The translations under genes and the position numbers were made by a program. The notes below the pieces were generated by a model, which saw only the letters and a program-made list of their open reading frames with translations, ran no database searches and was not told the origin of the DNA. A stretch of 64,000 nucleotides of DNA. It comes from Ulota crispa. Taxonomy: Eukaryota; Streptophyta; Bryopsida; Orthotrichales; Orthotrichaceae. Every line of letters starts with the position of its first letter. The first letter of the stretch is position 1. The stretch lies in the NCBI GenBank assembly GCA_963920765.1, contig OY987250.1:18530409-18594408 (forward strand). Direction: 5' to 3'. Below, piece by piece: positions 24,650 to 38,300 of the stretch.

Positions 24650-24717
24650 GCAGCAACTAGGGTTTGAACTTTGGACCTCCTAGCCCAGAGTCGGAAGCAT
24701 TCTCACTAACACCCAAT
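24650..24717 (-). repeat. tRNA-like sequence, possible SINE head
   Basis: The reverse complement contains TAGTGAGAATG (A-box-like, one mismatch) and, about 40 bp on, AGTTCAAACCC (B-box-like), the layout of an internal RNA polymerase III promoter. The ends do not pair as an acceptor stem, so it is not a functional tRNA. The SINE body was not delimited. Confidence 0.4.
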
Positions 24718-27700
24718 AGTACAAGCCTCAACCAGATGTGAGGAGGATTGAATCTTAAGTGTATTTGTACATTTGGAGTTTATTCCCCTCCGACTAGTTG
24801 ACGAGGCTGCAAGCATCTGGCCACGTGAATAGTAGATTGCATGGCAGCAGCAATGACAGGATACCAACGACAACCTGACACGGCCGCAAGGATCAGGAGC
24901 TAGCATGGGAGCGGATTGACACTAGCAACTCGGGGGACGAGGGGAACACAAGAATGCTGGTTGGGAATAGGGAACAAATTCAATATTGGCCAGCAGGCAA
25001 TCCAGCATCCACTCTAGCACCAAAGCCAGCAAATCCATAAACTCCTAATAAAGCCAGCAGCCGGAAGTCACAAGCAATTTGGCAATGCTTGCTTTAAATT
25101 TTGATCTTACGGATTCAATAAGATAAAACAAAAATCATATAAAATAACTATAAAAAATAAAATAAAATAAAAATAAAATAAATAAAAAATGGTTTTAGTT
25201 TATTTTTCATGGAGCCCAAGAATGAGGCATGAGCTATGGAGGAGGTAGAGATGGAAGTATGATCCTCCATCTTTGCCTTAAGTTTTTATCTTCTCAAATT
25301 TTGAATTTGACTCTTGTTTTTATTCTAAATTGCTAATTGTTAAAATCCTTTAAACTTTTAGAAAATCTTTAAAAATTTGAATTTTGTTCATTGCTTGAAA
25401 GGCACTAGTTGAACCAAACTTAAATCCACCCAAATTTGAAGTTTTTTTTTAAAAATTTCTATTCTTAAAACCCGGTTGTTTTTACTTTACCCTCATGGGT
25501 GAAGAAAAAATTGCTTACAAAGGGTTCTAAAAAATGCAGATATTCCAAAAAACAAAAATAATCTCTAAAAACGCACATACTCTTAAAAAAGTGAACCTCA
25601 TAGACACCACAATTTAGGGCACCATGTCCCTTAAACTTTACTAAAAACTGCCAAAAATCAAGTATCAATGTCCAAATATACGGTTAGCTGGTGTGAACCA
25701 GAGTGTTTCACATAGCTTCACAAATCCCACTTCCAACACCTCAAACGATTGCACCAAATTATGTTTAAGACCCACACAAAGTCCGTTGTAGAACTTGTAG
25801 CCTTTTAGGATGAAGTCGCAAAATGGAGTTGTATGCCAGAGGTGGTTTTAGAGCGGTGAATGCATACCCAATTTTATATAAATAAGTCATGGTACTCATG
25901 GAACAGGGGTGCCACAAAATCTTCCTCCGACCCCCAACAGGATTGTTGCAGATGTTGGAACTCATGTTTTGCCAAGGTCATGGCTGCCCACTCTAAAGTG
26001 CCCATCATGTATTGGTCCAAGAACTGCAAGTTCAACAAAATGTTGTCTATGGTGTCAAAGGCAAGTTGAGGCGGGTGTTGGAGCCAACTCTAGTTCCAAA
26101 GGTTTGAGTGATGGGTCGGCAGTAATAAAATAGGGATAACAAAGTCACGGAAATGATACTTTATGCATCTTTCAACTCCCTCTCTCTCACGCGGTTTGCA
26201 ATTCACGTCACCAAAGTAGCTTCCAATCCCGTCCATCAACACCAAAATACGTCAACCTGCAAAAACAAAGGATACCACAACAAACCCACACTACCATCAT
26301 GTAAACACCCCCAATTGCAGCAGAATAGGACGACTTTTAGAAACCTTGATCACATGAGGGTGCAAAAGACATAGAATGACAAAAGACAACAGTTTTTGTG
26401 CACAGCAACAACACGACCGTGACAACTACTCTAGACTACTACAACACATTAACTAGAGTACTCTTAACCAACAACAACCTCAATAGCAAATACAAACTAG
26501 TCTCCAAACGCTCATCAACAAGTTTGCAAAGCAATGATAGCATGCAAAGGCAAGCAAAGACAAGCGAAGAGCAAACATCTGTGTCAAATGACTTCAGACT
26601 CCAACTAATAACACTTGCTATAGTAAGGTGACGCTAAATAGGGCAAAGCACACATACAGTGGAACCTTGACAACAAGAGAGAATTGATAGGGTCGGTTCA
26701 GGATTTGCAACTAGAAACCTTAGAGAAACAGCCTCGATTTCTCTGCTAGCATTCAGAGTTTCACTAAGAGGTCGGTGACTTAATGTTGCCCTCATGCAAA
26801 CTTGAACTTGCGATCCAAGAGGAGATCCATTCGCTCAAAAAATGTGGACATGAGGTGATTGCAAGAAAGACTTCATGTTTTTGTCTCAAAGTGCTTCTTT
26901 TTGGGTGTAGTATCGGCAGCGCTACCAATACTGCAAGTACTACACAGCACCCTCGCAGTAGAAATCTGAACCATTCCTCCCATCCCAAATCCATTGGAAA
27001 CGAAGCACGTGGCATGTCATTTAGGAAGGCAAACTATCAATAATAGCAATTCAATGAATGGGTGAAAAAAAAAATCACATCCTCAGATGATGTCAATGGT
27101 CAGTGGTACTATGTAATGCTAGTTAATGGTAGGGAGTACTACGCAAGCATGTGGAGCAAAAATTACTAGAATTTCTAGGCTGCCATGTTTTCAATTTTAG
27201 TAATTACTAAAAAAGCCCAAAAAATAAAACAAAAAATGGTCATTTTTGCTCTATTTGAGATGCTTGAATTAATAAAATTGATTTTTTGGGAAATTTGTTT
27301 TCTTTCTCCAATGCTTGACTAAAGGATGCCCACTTTGAGAGCATGTGGAAGGCAGAGAATTCACAATTTCCTAAAACCCTTCAATATATCCATGCAAAGC
27401 TCTATGATGAACAATTTCCTTGATTTGTGGCATGGGATTTGCTTTTTTGGACCCAAAATAGTACTAAAAACCTCCAAAATGGCCAAGGTAGACACCTATT
27501 TGGGGGCTATTTAAAAATAGTAAAATAATTTAAAAAAACCTCAAAAATTACAAAAGGTTTGTAACTATGACATGTACCTTCTTTTGAAATTTCAGCTCAA
27601 AATGACTTAGTACGCAAAAGATAGGAGCCAAAAACTACATGTAGGAGGTGAAGGGGACATAAAATAGTACAAGCATTTCTTGCAATCACCCACACCCCAT

Positions 27701-27989
27701 TAATGCAAACATGATAGCTGAATATTGTTTGAGCTAATTATGCAATCCTCTAGATTTTGCAAATAATTGCTTGGTTTTCTACCACACTCCCTAAACCATT
27801 CTTCTCAGATCACGTCCGCCCTAGTAATCTAAACAATAGTAATTTAATGAAGTCTGAAATGGTTTAGGGGAAAGCTTGAATATATTAACAAAATCAAGCA
27901 CTTCAACATTGACAAAAACTATTGCACATTTACAATGTAGAAGTCTTAGCTACACAGTGGAACCCATGATGAGTACATGAAAAACTTAC
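24718..27989. other. intergenic, mixed composition, nothing recognised
   Basis: 24800-25090 and 25750-27020 are more GC-balanced than the surroundings, and an A-rich simple tract lies at about 25140-25190. Open frames of 60-86 codons (25909-26133 with two CxxC-like pairs; 26398-26631; 26764-27043 on both strands) do not connect into a recognisable protein. They may be very old transposon remains. Confidence 0.35.
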
Positions 27990-29330
27990 TCAAGTAGATT
28001 TCTCCACAAACTCGTCTAGAGAACTTCCATCCATTTGATCAAGCTCAAACACGTCATTAGTACCATCAAATGACATTGTCACACTTCAAATTATAGAATC
28101 TATGTCTACCCAAATAGAATCTGAATGGTCTTATTTGAATTTCAAAAATCCAAGAATTTTTTGGAAATAATTGAGGTAAACCATGAAGTCAGATGCAATG
28201 TTACCTTTTCTCTTACTTTTGTTGACACCTCGATTTAAAAGGTCTATGGGCTGCTTGCAATTCCTCCATCTTGTCCCCACTTTCTGCCTCATCTTTTGCA
28301 CTTATCCAACACACCGTGTGCCCCGGTCAACTCTATTGAGGACATAAGTGCTTTGCAAAAAATTTGATGGTCTTCTTCTAGAACACTTTCCAGTGGCTAA
28401 AGTTGTAGAAGGGTAGTTCCTATATTTCTCTGCATAAAGTATTTCCCACAATCCATCCCTAGCCCTAACAACATAGTCTTGGTACAAGAAGAGGTACTAA
28501 TGTAATCATTTGAATTATTAAAGTAGATCAAATTCTTCACCCTAATAAGTCTATCTTTTGAATATAATGGATTAGCGTTCAATTGCAATACTAACGTGGA
28601 CTTGTAGATATTATAAAATCCGTATTCTACAAAGAGAATCACCTTTTCTAGAAAAATAATGGTGATTATTTGAGTGCCCTCCAAGTGTAGCAAGTTCATG
28701 AGGCATGAGGGCATCAGCAGTTTCGGCCTCTAGCAAGGGTAAGGATTGCAATCCATCATCAACAATCTCTTCTTCCTCTTCCAAGCTGATTTTGGAGTCC
28801 ATGGCAGATCTAGGTATGGGAAGTGACTCCAAGTCTTCATGAAGGACGTCACCACCACCATCTTCTCCTCTAATAGGTACAGTTGCAGGGACTTATGCAA
28901 ATGATTGAGGGTCGTCTCTTTTGGCTAGCTAGGGTAAAGTAAACCAAGTCCCATCTGGATTATTTCCAAGAGGGGCCATGTAGGGTAAGAAGCCTTTGTA
29001 CTTCAACAAGCCCTTCTTGCAAGGCACATCTAACATTGGCAGGGGTAGAAATCATAGAATAATCAACCAAATTGCACATAATTTCATGGTGGAGAAGCAG
29101 GTGCACTTCTGCCCAGACATTTTTTATTTAGTTATGTACTTTCCCAAACTTCAGCCCACCTTCTTTGTATTCCTTAGTTGCTAAGAGATTTAGAGTATTA
29201 GCAGTATTTACAAGTTGATGAAAGTTGTATGCTCTTTCATGGCATTCCATTCCACCAATTTTGGAGAAGAAAATCTTGCAAGCGTCACTTCTATTGAGAT
29301 GTAGTAGAAGTGGCAAGGTTAGTTTGGATA
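27990..29330 (-). pseudogene. decayed protein-coding remnant, family not recognised (remnant 1)
   Basis: The minus strand shows coherent protein-like text over about 1.3 kb, broken by stops and frameshifts. 29316-28980 reads RSDACKIFFSKIGGMECHE... through a TAA into NVWAEVHLLLHHEIMCNLVD and STPANVRCALQEGLVEVQ. An acidic linker follows (28832-28720, ISLEEEEEIVDD). Then come KDRLIRVKNLIYFNNSNDYI (about 28560-28500) and VGTRWRNCKQPIDLLNRGVN (about 28290-28230). A closing stretch at 28110-27990 (WVDIDSII, VFELDQMDGSSLDEF) ends in TGA. At least three in-frame stops and two shifts exclude function. I cannot name the family. Coding origin is inferred from long readable segments in consistent order; a host gene remnant or a transposon protein are both possible. 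Confidence 0.55.
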
Positions 29331-30339
29331 CTTGTCCCTAAAATGACTGATTAGCAACATGTGAGTGCTCAAACCTCCCCCTCTAGAAGTAAGCGCATGC
29401 ACAACCGGGTTCTAAAATGAATTGGAAAATGAGCTATAAGAGCTTGAGGGTGGTTTGGATGTAGATTTCCAATTAAAAGATGCCTTCCAAGCAATGGATC
29501 TTTGCTAATAATTCTACAACATACAATGGTGAACAAAGAAGGAGCAACTTTGTTTAGGGGATTGCACGCCTAACTATATGATTGATTGAAACAAGGCTTA
29601 AGTCATCATACCTTGTTCTGGGAACCGCATATTCCACAGCTTGGTTGTGTACAGCCTCCATCCTCCCTTGGCATGATACAAGTATTACTTATCCAATTGT
29701 GTAGTGATCCTATCCTAAAGACAAATAATCGCAACGCTCTACTGGGTTGTTGGAATTAAACCCACTATTGGACCGGTTTGCATACCATGCGTGTGACAAA
29801 TAATCACAACGTTAAGTGTGTGCTGGTAAGGGAGTTAGAAATGGCTTCTACCCTCTCCTCTATTAAAAAATATTATCCACAATGACGCAATTGGACACTT
29901 TGCTAGGCTCTTACGCAAATTATGACAAGTTTGCTACTCCAAACTCCGTTTTATGACGCAAAATAGAGCAACTCTAGAGGAATATCTTATGGTATGAGAA
30001 TTTCTAAGATATGGATAGCAATTTCTTACTCTTGAGGTACTTGGTTGGAGACTTTCCCTTGAACCCAAAGGCAATCAAAGCTTGGCTCTTTTCCCTTCCT
30101 TTTTTCTTTTATGAATTTTGAGCTTAGAGAGGGATCTGGTGTCTTATACTCTGGTCACTGAGACTAGTCACGGCGCTATTCATGGTGCTAGTCACCAAGG
30201 CTGGTGCCCAAGGTCGGAGGTGGTGCTAGTACCCGGCTGGCTATTGGTACTCGGTGGCCTCTGGACCCGGGGGAGTTGAAGCCGCAGCGTCAAGCATTTG
30301 CTCTGCCGTAACGCCGCAGTTCACAGCAAGGGCGCGAAG
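29331..30339. other. intergenic, nothing recognised
   Basis: No supported gene. GC content rises towards 30150, leading into the tandem array. Confidence 0.4.
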
Positions 30340-30800
30340 ATGGCCGAGCTCTGTGCTTGTGAGCTCTCACTGCTGGTTTGTGAGAGACTAGGATCAGGGG
30401 AGGGAATGCAAGCTCTCAGTTGCTTGGGGTGACTACGGCTGAGCTCACTTGGCTGCTGGTCCGTGAGAGACTAGAATCAATGATGGGTTGCGAGCTCTAG
30501 GCTGCTAGTTTGTGAGAGACTAGAGTCAGCATAGGGAATGTGAGCTTTCAGCTGCTAAGGGTGACTACGGCTGAGCTCACTTGGTTGTGTGCTTTCATGA
30601 GAGATTAGGATCAAAGGGGGGACGCAAGCTCACTCGACTGCTAGCTTGTGTGAGAGATTAGAATTGGTGAGGGGATGTGAGCTCTCGGCTGCTAGTTTGT
30701 GATAGATTAGGATCAATGAGGGGATGTGAGCTCTTGGTTGCTAGAAGTGACTACGGCTAAGCTCACTTGGTTGTGTGCTCTTGGCTGCTGGATTGAGTGG
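30340..30800. repeat. degenerate tandem array of GAGCTC-rich units
   Basis: A unit of about 48 bp (core GCTGCTAGTTTGTGAGAGAC, then GGGATGTGAGCTCTC) repeats about seven times. It is interspersed three times with a second phrase, GTGACTACGGCTGAGCTCAC, at about 30430, 30561 and 30747. The array is markedly more GC-rich than its flanks and has no open frame. Confidence 0.75.
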
Positions 30801-32438
30801 GCCATAGGTAGGAACAATGCCGCAGTGGTGAGAGAGATCACTAGCGAGGCCAAGCCTCAAGCTATGAGAAATCAATACTAGGCGGTTGCTCAGAGAGCTG
30901 CTAGGGGAATCAGATTAGCTGGCCAAAACTGAGCTAAGGTGATTCCAAAAGAGCTGCTAGGAGGGCTTGAGAGTTCTAGTAAAGTGACGATGTTGTGGTA
31001 ACGTAACAATAAACTAAGAGAGGAAGACGAGGGGGTATTCTAATGATGGACATTAAGGATTGCTAATGGCCACAAGGACTAATTAGGACTTCTAAGAAGT
31101 GTGGAAAAGCGGCATCGCCAGTTATAATCCAACTTCCTAGGGGTTAGTAAGGCCACTCACAACTGACAACCAATGCTTCTACTAGCTCAAAAAGGGGCTA
31201 CACCCTTCTAAGCTCACAAAGACTCTTAACACAAGGTAACGAGGGGGTGATAATGGCAAGAGATTGAAAGGAGGGATATCTAAACATGAAAAGGAGGGGC
31301 CCAAGTGATAAGAGGAGTAACAAGCAGTGTTTCTTTTTTGTTTAGGGTTGGGTGCCTATTGGACTGTGGGAACCACGTGTGTCTAGCCGATGTGGCTAAT
31401 TTTGTTTAATTTTTGCCTTTTTTTGAATTAAGGCCTTGGCTTCAGTTTCTTTTTTGGGACCTCAAATGATTGGTCCTTGGCCATTTTTGGTTTTGGAGTG
31501 TCGTATGATGTGGCAACTATTTAAGGCAATTTCTATATTATTTGGCCGCAGAGGGGCTTGTTTTTGAATACCTGCAGGCTCCGTGGGTTCTAGGTTTTGT
31601 TAAATTGGCTACACGGGCATTCCTTCATAATTAGCTTTAGGCTTTATTTGGGTTCACCTATGGAGATTATGGAGACTTTTAGGCCAGGACTTGGAAATGT
31701 TTAACACTTAAGTGGCAATTTAAGCAAAGTATGGGTCAGACAAGCATTTGGTTAAATGACTTATGCAATAGCAAATTCCAACATCAAAGACTAGTACGCT
31801 TGGCTCTTTTTGCTTTACAACTAAAAAAACCAGACTTGCAAAACAAACACAAGGACTCTAATGCCGGATTTAGTACAAGGCTCAAAACATTCAGAGGTTT
31901 AGGGTTTAGGGTGCTTCACTTGATAGAGAAGAAGACTCTTAAAGAAGCTTACTATATGCCGACCGTCCCTGCTTACATGCAAGTTGTCAACCACAATTCA
32001 GAAGAAGATGTAACAATGTGGGTTTAGGGTAAAATTCTACTCTAACCACTTGCAGATAAACAAATTGAATCCAAGCAAGAGAATTAAACAACAACAAAAA
32101 AATGCAGTACTTCATCCATAGAAGCAGTAGAGCATAGTGTCAACATCCATTGAAAGTACATGTGAAAGTGAAGTGCAACAACAAATCTGATGCAACTAAG
32201 ACACTATCACCTACTTTGTGAATCATAAAACTATGGAGTAGTGGCCAAAACAAGCAAGTCCTCACTACCCTCACCATCTGCATACTTGCTACCTTGCACT
32301 ACCTCGTCCATCTACAAATGAGACAAACAAGCCTATAGAATGCATTTAGTTTGCAAGAAACTTATGCTGAAACACTAGAACGCTGACGCTCAGCGCTTAT
32401 CAGCCACTGCTTGAAGCACTTGTCATAGGAAAAAGTAT
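30801..32438. other. intergenic, nothing recognised
   Basis: Contains a short telomere-like run (GTTTAGGGTTTAGGG, near 31905) and a 98-codon open frame (31731-32027) with no recognisable domain. May include the downstream end of the hAT element that follows, whose termini I could not find. Confidence 0.35.
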
Positions 32439-35379
32439 TCAAGCTATAGACAGTTTGGTAGTGCATGCCCACAACAAGACCAAGGTGTTGGTCCAAGCGG
32501 TTGTGGATCTATCCTTGAGGATGGATAGAGCTGAAAAAGTACGCTCGTCCTCCACGCTCCCAAGTATGTGAACCATGGCAATGTGGGCCAACTTGATGTA
32601 CTCAAAGTGCTTGCCAAGTGTGGTGTTAGTGTCTAAAGTCCTCCAAAGCTTGGTGAGGGGGTTCACCAATTGATGCATGGGAGCATCAGGTGCCGGCATC
32701 TCCATGGCTGAGTTTGCATTTGCTAGCATAGCAATCTTGAAGAGGGGCTGCTGGGACTCCAAGAGGAATTTGTCCAACACCACTAGTACCAGCTACTTGG
32801 TCTCTCCCTCTCCAATCCACTTCAGCTCACAATAGAAATTATGAATTACATCCAAGTGCTTCCTGAAGGTAGGGCTGCAATCACCTTGCAGCCAGTATTG
32901 CGGATAAACAACTCCTAGGGCATTCATCAACCCATGGTCTAGGAACCTAGAAGCCATCTCTTCCAGTAGCCTGCTCGCCGCCTCTACCTCATGGAAAAAC
33001 ACAAAAGGAAATCAGTGAGGCACTCCAATTAGAAAAGCAAACTGTAAATTTCAGAAGAAGCTAAATCAATTTGAGCAATGCAAGAAGTGGCAAAAATAAT
33101 GCATTAAGTTGAGGAAGTCAAATACTTACCTTTGCAGTCATTTTGAACTATAGCAACGATTGTTGCATAAACCTCTCAGTTCACCATGTTCCCATCATGG
33201 AGCGCATATAGTGTGACTCTCCACCTACCACAAATGCCAATGTCTCACATGGCAAGTTCATGTTTGCCTACCATTTCATCAAGATTTGCTCGTGTGAGCA
33301 CTGGACAATTTGGTTGAAGGCATAAAATTCATCCCTACAAAAGGCTGTTTCCACATTCAAGTAGAAACTGAAAAAATTGCTTTGGCATGTGCCAAGAGCC
33401 CCCACAAAATCACATATGAATGCATCTCTTTTTTGTGTCCACTGTATCAAGATATCAACAACCTCTAGCATCGGCAACATAGCAAGCATCCCCAACAAGA
33501 CATATGGGTCCACGAGGAGAGCCAGATTTGCCTGCACCTCCCATAAGCAACCCCTACAACATGAAACCAGTTCCATACACCCATATACAAGCCACCAGAA
33601 CTGAACAACTACAGCATTGAACAAACACATTCTAAAATTCAACACAAGCAAGCATCAAAAGTAGAGGAGAGAGATGGAAAGAGAAGAAACCAACCCTAGC
33701 CTTCTGGCCCCACCTGCAATCATCCTTGTCCACCAGCATCATTGCAATCAAGCCCTTGTACTCCCCCAATAGCCTCCTAATTGGTCCAAGGCAACTCAAC
33801 CAACATGTTTTTAAGTTCTTCAACATTTTCAAGCCTTTGGACTCAAGCTGCATTGCTAGGTTGTGGAATTCAACCGCCTTCTTTGGCAAATGTGCAAAAT
33901 AGGCGTGTGTCATGCAAAGAATTTCCTCCACCGCGTGCATCATTGTCAAGGACAACAGGGACTGGACTGCTAAATTCAGACGGTGGGCGCAGCAGTGAAT
34001 CCCCAAGGCAAAGGGGGCATATTTCTCCTTTATTTGTTTTGTGACACTGGTCTTCAAACCCTGGAACATGCTTACCCCATCCGCCCCAAAGCAAAGTAGC
34101 CTGTCATGCAAATGTGCATTACTTAACCCACCTCTAGCGAGCACTGCATTTGTGATTACTGTTGTTATTCAGTTGGCAGTAGCCCCATCAGGTTCTATCT
34201 TTTGGATTGATAGCAATAGTGGGATACAGCACTAGTCAATGACAATGTAGGCATGGATTGCGAGCCAACTTGTATTGTCACAAGCAGTAGTCTCATCGGC
34301 AGAGAGTGCAAAGTATGTTGGGTTGGAAACAAGGCTCTTGATTTTCTCCTTCACAAAGTCAAAAATGAAACCCGCCATGACCCACCTAGAACCCGCCGCC
34401 CATGCTTACGAGGAAGCTCAAGGACCTCCAAAAAGTTGTAGAGTTGAAATCTAGCCTCAAACTCAGACATTGGTCTCCCACTAGACAACAATTGGAACAA
34501 AGTGGCAAATTGGACACGTTTCTTGCGGGACTCGCTGGAGCTACAGCCTTGGATCATCTTAGCAATAAACGTAGGACCACAAGCAGTAAAAAGTATCATG
34601 CACTTCTAGTGGATCTCTCGTTGCCCATGCTTCAAACTGTGTCCCACTTTGGAGCCATTTGGACGACTTTTCTATGCACCGTCAAGCAGGGGTTGCAACG
34701 TACCAAATGCTGTTTCCCATCCTTTGCAAGAATAAGGACATTCCAAGGCTCCTTGGCAGACCGCTCATTGTGGAATTTACGTTGCAGGTTGTAATTTTTC
34801 TTCAACGTTGTCATTGTACTCACTAAAGCAGAGCAACCAGCAGTGGCCGCTTTTGATTTCCACTTCTCGGTCTTCCTCTTCTGGCCTACGCAAGGTGGAG
34901 GATCCATAAAGGCCTCCAAGTCCGAATCCACCATTTTGTTGTCGCTAAGGTTAACCTTCAACTCCGAATTCGAGTTGGAGATTTCTTCATCTAAAAGAGG
35001 CAGAATTGCAAGAGACAAAAGAATAATCTCCGTGTCCGCAGATGGAGAAGACCCAGGGTCCGCGTCCTTCAATTCTAGAGACCCTAACCCCAATAATCTA
35101 GCCCCAACGTTGCTGCGGAGGAGAGGACCGCAATTCAACAAGTTTCTGCTCGAAGAGAAATACAAACGCATATTGTCGTGCCAGATTGGGCCTCTTCCGC
35201 ACCTTTGCATCAAGTGCGCACTTGGACACTTGAGCTTGCTGCTCTGCTACCTTAACTTTCTCCCACAAATAATCAATTTTTTTCTGACTCCGCACCTCCG
35301 CCTTTGCGTCCGCAATCACAAGCGTCTGCAACAAGCTAGCAGCATCAACGTCTGGTACCATAAAATCCGCCATATGCAC
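32439..35379 (-). pseudogene. decayed hAT-superfamily transposase
   Basis: Read on the minus strand. 35379-34660 gives a charged N-terminal region and a BED-like zinc-finger segment (RCNPCLTVHRKV). 34600-34400 has KKRVQFATLFQLLSSGRPMS. 34340-33700 holds the RNase H-like core start (SADETTACDNTSWLAIHAY, CFGADGVSMFQG, HCCAHRLNLAVQ). 33500-33300 has PMLEVVDILIQWTQKRDAF. 33002-32800 has NALGVVYPQYWL. 32640-32520 is the C-terminal dimerisation segment (KLAHIAMVHILGSVEDERTF). This order matches hAT transposases of the plant/animal zinc-finger-862-like type. Lesions: frameshifts near 34640 and 34380, and in-frame stops at about 34610, 34237, 34173 and 32790. The gap 33003-33267 is either an intron or decay. 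Not functional. No terminal repeats or 8-bp duplication were identified. Confidence 0.88.
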
Positions 35380-38300
35380 AAATTGGACAACACGCTAAAA
35401 ACCCTAAACTCAAAAACACAATGCAATTTCTCCAAAACACAACTAAATTCACAAACCGTAAGCACACAAGGTAAAAGCACATGAGATACAAGGACATTGA
35501 GGGAAAGGATACAAGTGTGCTTGGAAAATGGCCAAGAAGCCCTAAAACTAGCATTGTAGAAACTAGCCAGTGTAGAGTCCGTCCTCCACCACGGCATTGA
35601 ATTCTACCCATAACTTAGGGGGGATTCAAGTAACAAAGACTCTCCCAATCTAAACGAGAGTGAATGCGCGCTCTGGAATTCCACAAAAACGATGACTTGG
35701 TGGCAAATTGAAGGACAAAAATGAAGGCTGGCAATCTTAGGCAATAAAAAAGAGTAGAGTGGGCTACGCTTAGCAATTCATTGCAGCAAAGGTAGCACCT
35801 ATACTTACAAATTCCGCATCGAGGTGGCTTTCAAAGCACAGACACTTGGGGAGTAGTTGGCAACTTAGACATTTAATGCAGCAAGAGGTGGCATTGAAGA
35901 AGCAAGGAGTGGGGGAGCAATTGGCGCCTTCATACCTAAAGCAACAAAAAATAAAGGAGACGCTAGCGTCACAATTGCTTGATAAAGACAAGACAAGGGT
36001 GAGGAGGCAACGGGCACTTTAGTGCCCACGACGTGGGCAATGTGACAGTTGGCAACGTCCCCACCACGTGGAGGATAGTTCCAAGCAGAACTGGCGGCAA
36101 GGCTATAGCAGTTGTTTGGGCAGGGGCGATTTTGGGTGTAAAAGTCTTAAAATTTTACTATAGGCCTAGTGCTAGAGGGAATTTTTTGGTATTTTTTTGC
36201 TCCATATTGCCAGGAAAAAAAAAACACTGGTGACAAGTGATGCAAGTGACAAGATATGGTTACAAGTAATGAATGATAGAAGGGACCATGAAAAGGGTAC
36301 AAGTGATGGTGACCAAAAAAGAGAAATGAGAGTGTGTTTTTGGGAGGAGGTGGGCCTCAATTTATACATTTGGGGGAGGACACCTTGGCCCTCTATCTAG
36401 AAGATCCATAGATCCCTTGAAATCTACCTAAATTCTAAGAAAAACTCAAAATGGATGAAATTTGGATGGATTTGCCATAACTTTTGGAGCGTAGCTCCAA
36501 ACAACAAACAAACGGTGGCAATGGATTCCTTGAACCCAAAATAGCCGGTTTTGGTTGTTCACACTCCCAATTCCAAGCTACAAGGCGTTGGGAATCTTGA
36601 ATGAAGGGTTAGAGGTGGATGGATGAAAAACTCAGAATTGGGAATTTCATCCAAAAATGAGAATTTGACTTCCCAAGGTTTTCCAATGTTGTTAGAGGAG
36701 CCGGGAAACACTCCTTGCTTCTGTCAGTTGGGCTCCAAATGGATGATATCTTCAAATTGGATGTTGCGCACCTTCTTGAGATTGGATGTATGTTGTTGTT
36801 TGAAGCCTTGCCACTATCAAAACAACTTGAAACTTGGGGATTGTCATAAATCCTTGAGAAACTCTTCCATAAATTTTGGTGGCATTTTACTGCCAATTTT
36901 CAACCTCCTTTCATTGGGGCTGACTAGTAGCCTTACAGGGTTGACCGCTTGGAATCACGCTTTCTAAAGAGCAAAAGGTATTAGGCATCTTGGTTATAGA
37001 AGCAACACTTGTTGTTGATAGTTGTTGGGTTGTAAACTGATGATGTGGCCCTTGGCCATGGCATAACTAATCTACTCCTAAATTAACCCTCTCTAATTAG
37101 GTTAGTGGGGACTTTTGGGAGGGATCCCAAGCCCCTAGTAGCGTATTGCTCAAAATAACTAAAACCTACTAAATCTCACTAAATCACTCCTAATGACTCA
37201 CCAAATGGAGTAGGGTAAATGGCGTACCGCTAACCATTTAGTCTAACTAATCTAAATCAAAATAAATGGCTATTCCACTTATATTGATGTAATTTCAAGG
37301 CTAAGTAAAACAAAAAATGAATTCAAGACTTCTGGTGCTGAATCTGGGACTTACACAACACCACAAAGTGGCATGACATTTGAACGTCTAAGAAGCACTA
37401 TTGCGAGACAAAGTTAATGGCAGCCCAGAGTATTTTTGAATTTCCACCAACAACATGATTTCCAAATTTGAACCAAAGCTTCCTTATTTGAAAAAAAAAA
37501 CACTTGGACGCAAGCACAATCTCCTCAAATTACTAGTAGAATACCTTGTCCAATTTTGCGTTTTATATTACATTTTTGTATTTGAAGTGGATTTTCCAAA
37601 GATGGAGGCCTAGAATTTGCAATTTCCATTTGCAATTTTGTTAATTGCAACATGTTGCATTTGATGTGATGTTGCTAACATATGTTGCATTTTGCTTCTA
37701 TGTTGCCAACGCTAGTTGCATTTTATTGTTTCTAAATCTTATTCCCATTAACATTGATCTTGTTCATTGGAACATGTAATATTCAGCATGCCATGCATAC
37801 TTTCCAAATGTAAGCTTTTGCCTATATGAAAGATGACTTGGACTACTATTAGAAAGTCTAGATAGAAGATGCAGTTTCTTAAGGATAGAAAATGAAATAA
37901 TTTGTAATTGGCTTGGATCCATTGCATGTGTTGGCATATCAGCAAATGACAAATGGCTGGCCTTATTTTGACTGCACTTTATAGATCTTTGTTTAGAATT
38001 CCAAGGTTTAGGATTTGCTATTTTCATTATAATATTTGGGCTCCACCATTTGCACTTCTTGAAGTTCTCTTACTCTACATATAATAAAACTTTGAAACTT
38101 ATTTGTGTAGGGTAATTACAACAACTTCTTGCAACATGGATGAATTCCTAAATTTAGTCTAGCAAAAAATCCCAAAATTTCAATTGATTTTTTGTTTTTT
38201 TATGTAAAGAGTTAGCAAAAGTATTTCCTCCAACAAATTTGGCAAGGTATGGAAATTGTTTTTGTTCAAGTTTCAAAATGTATTCTATTTCTATTAGTAT

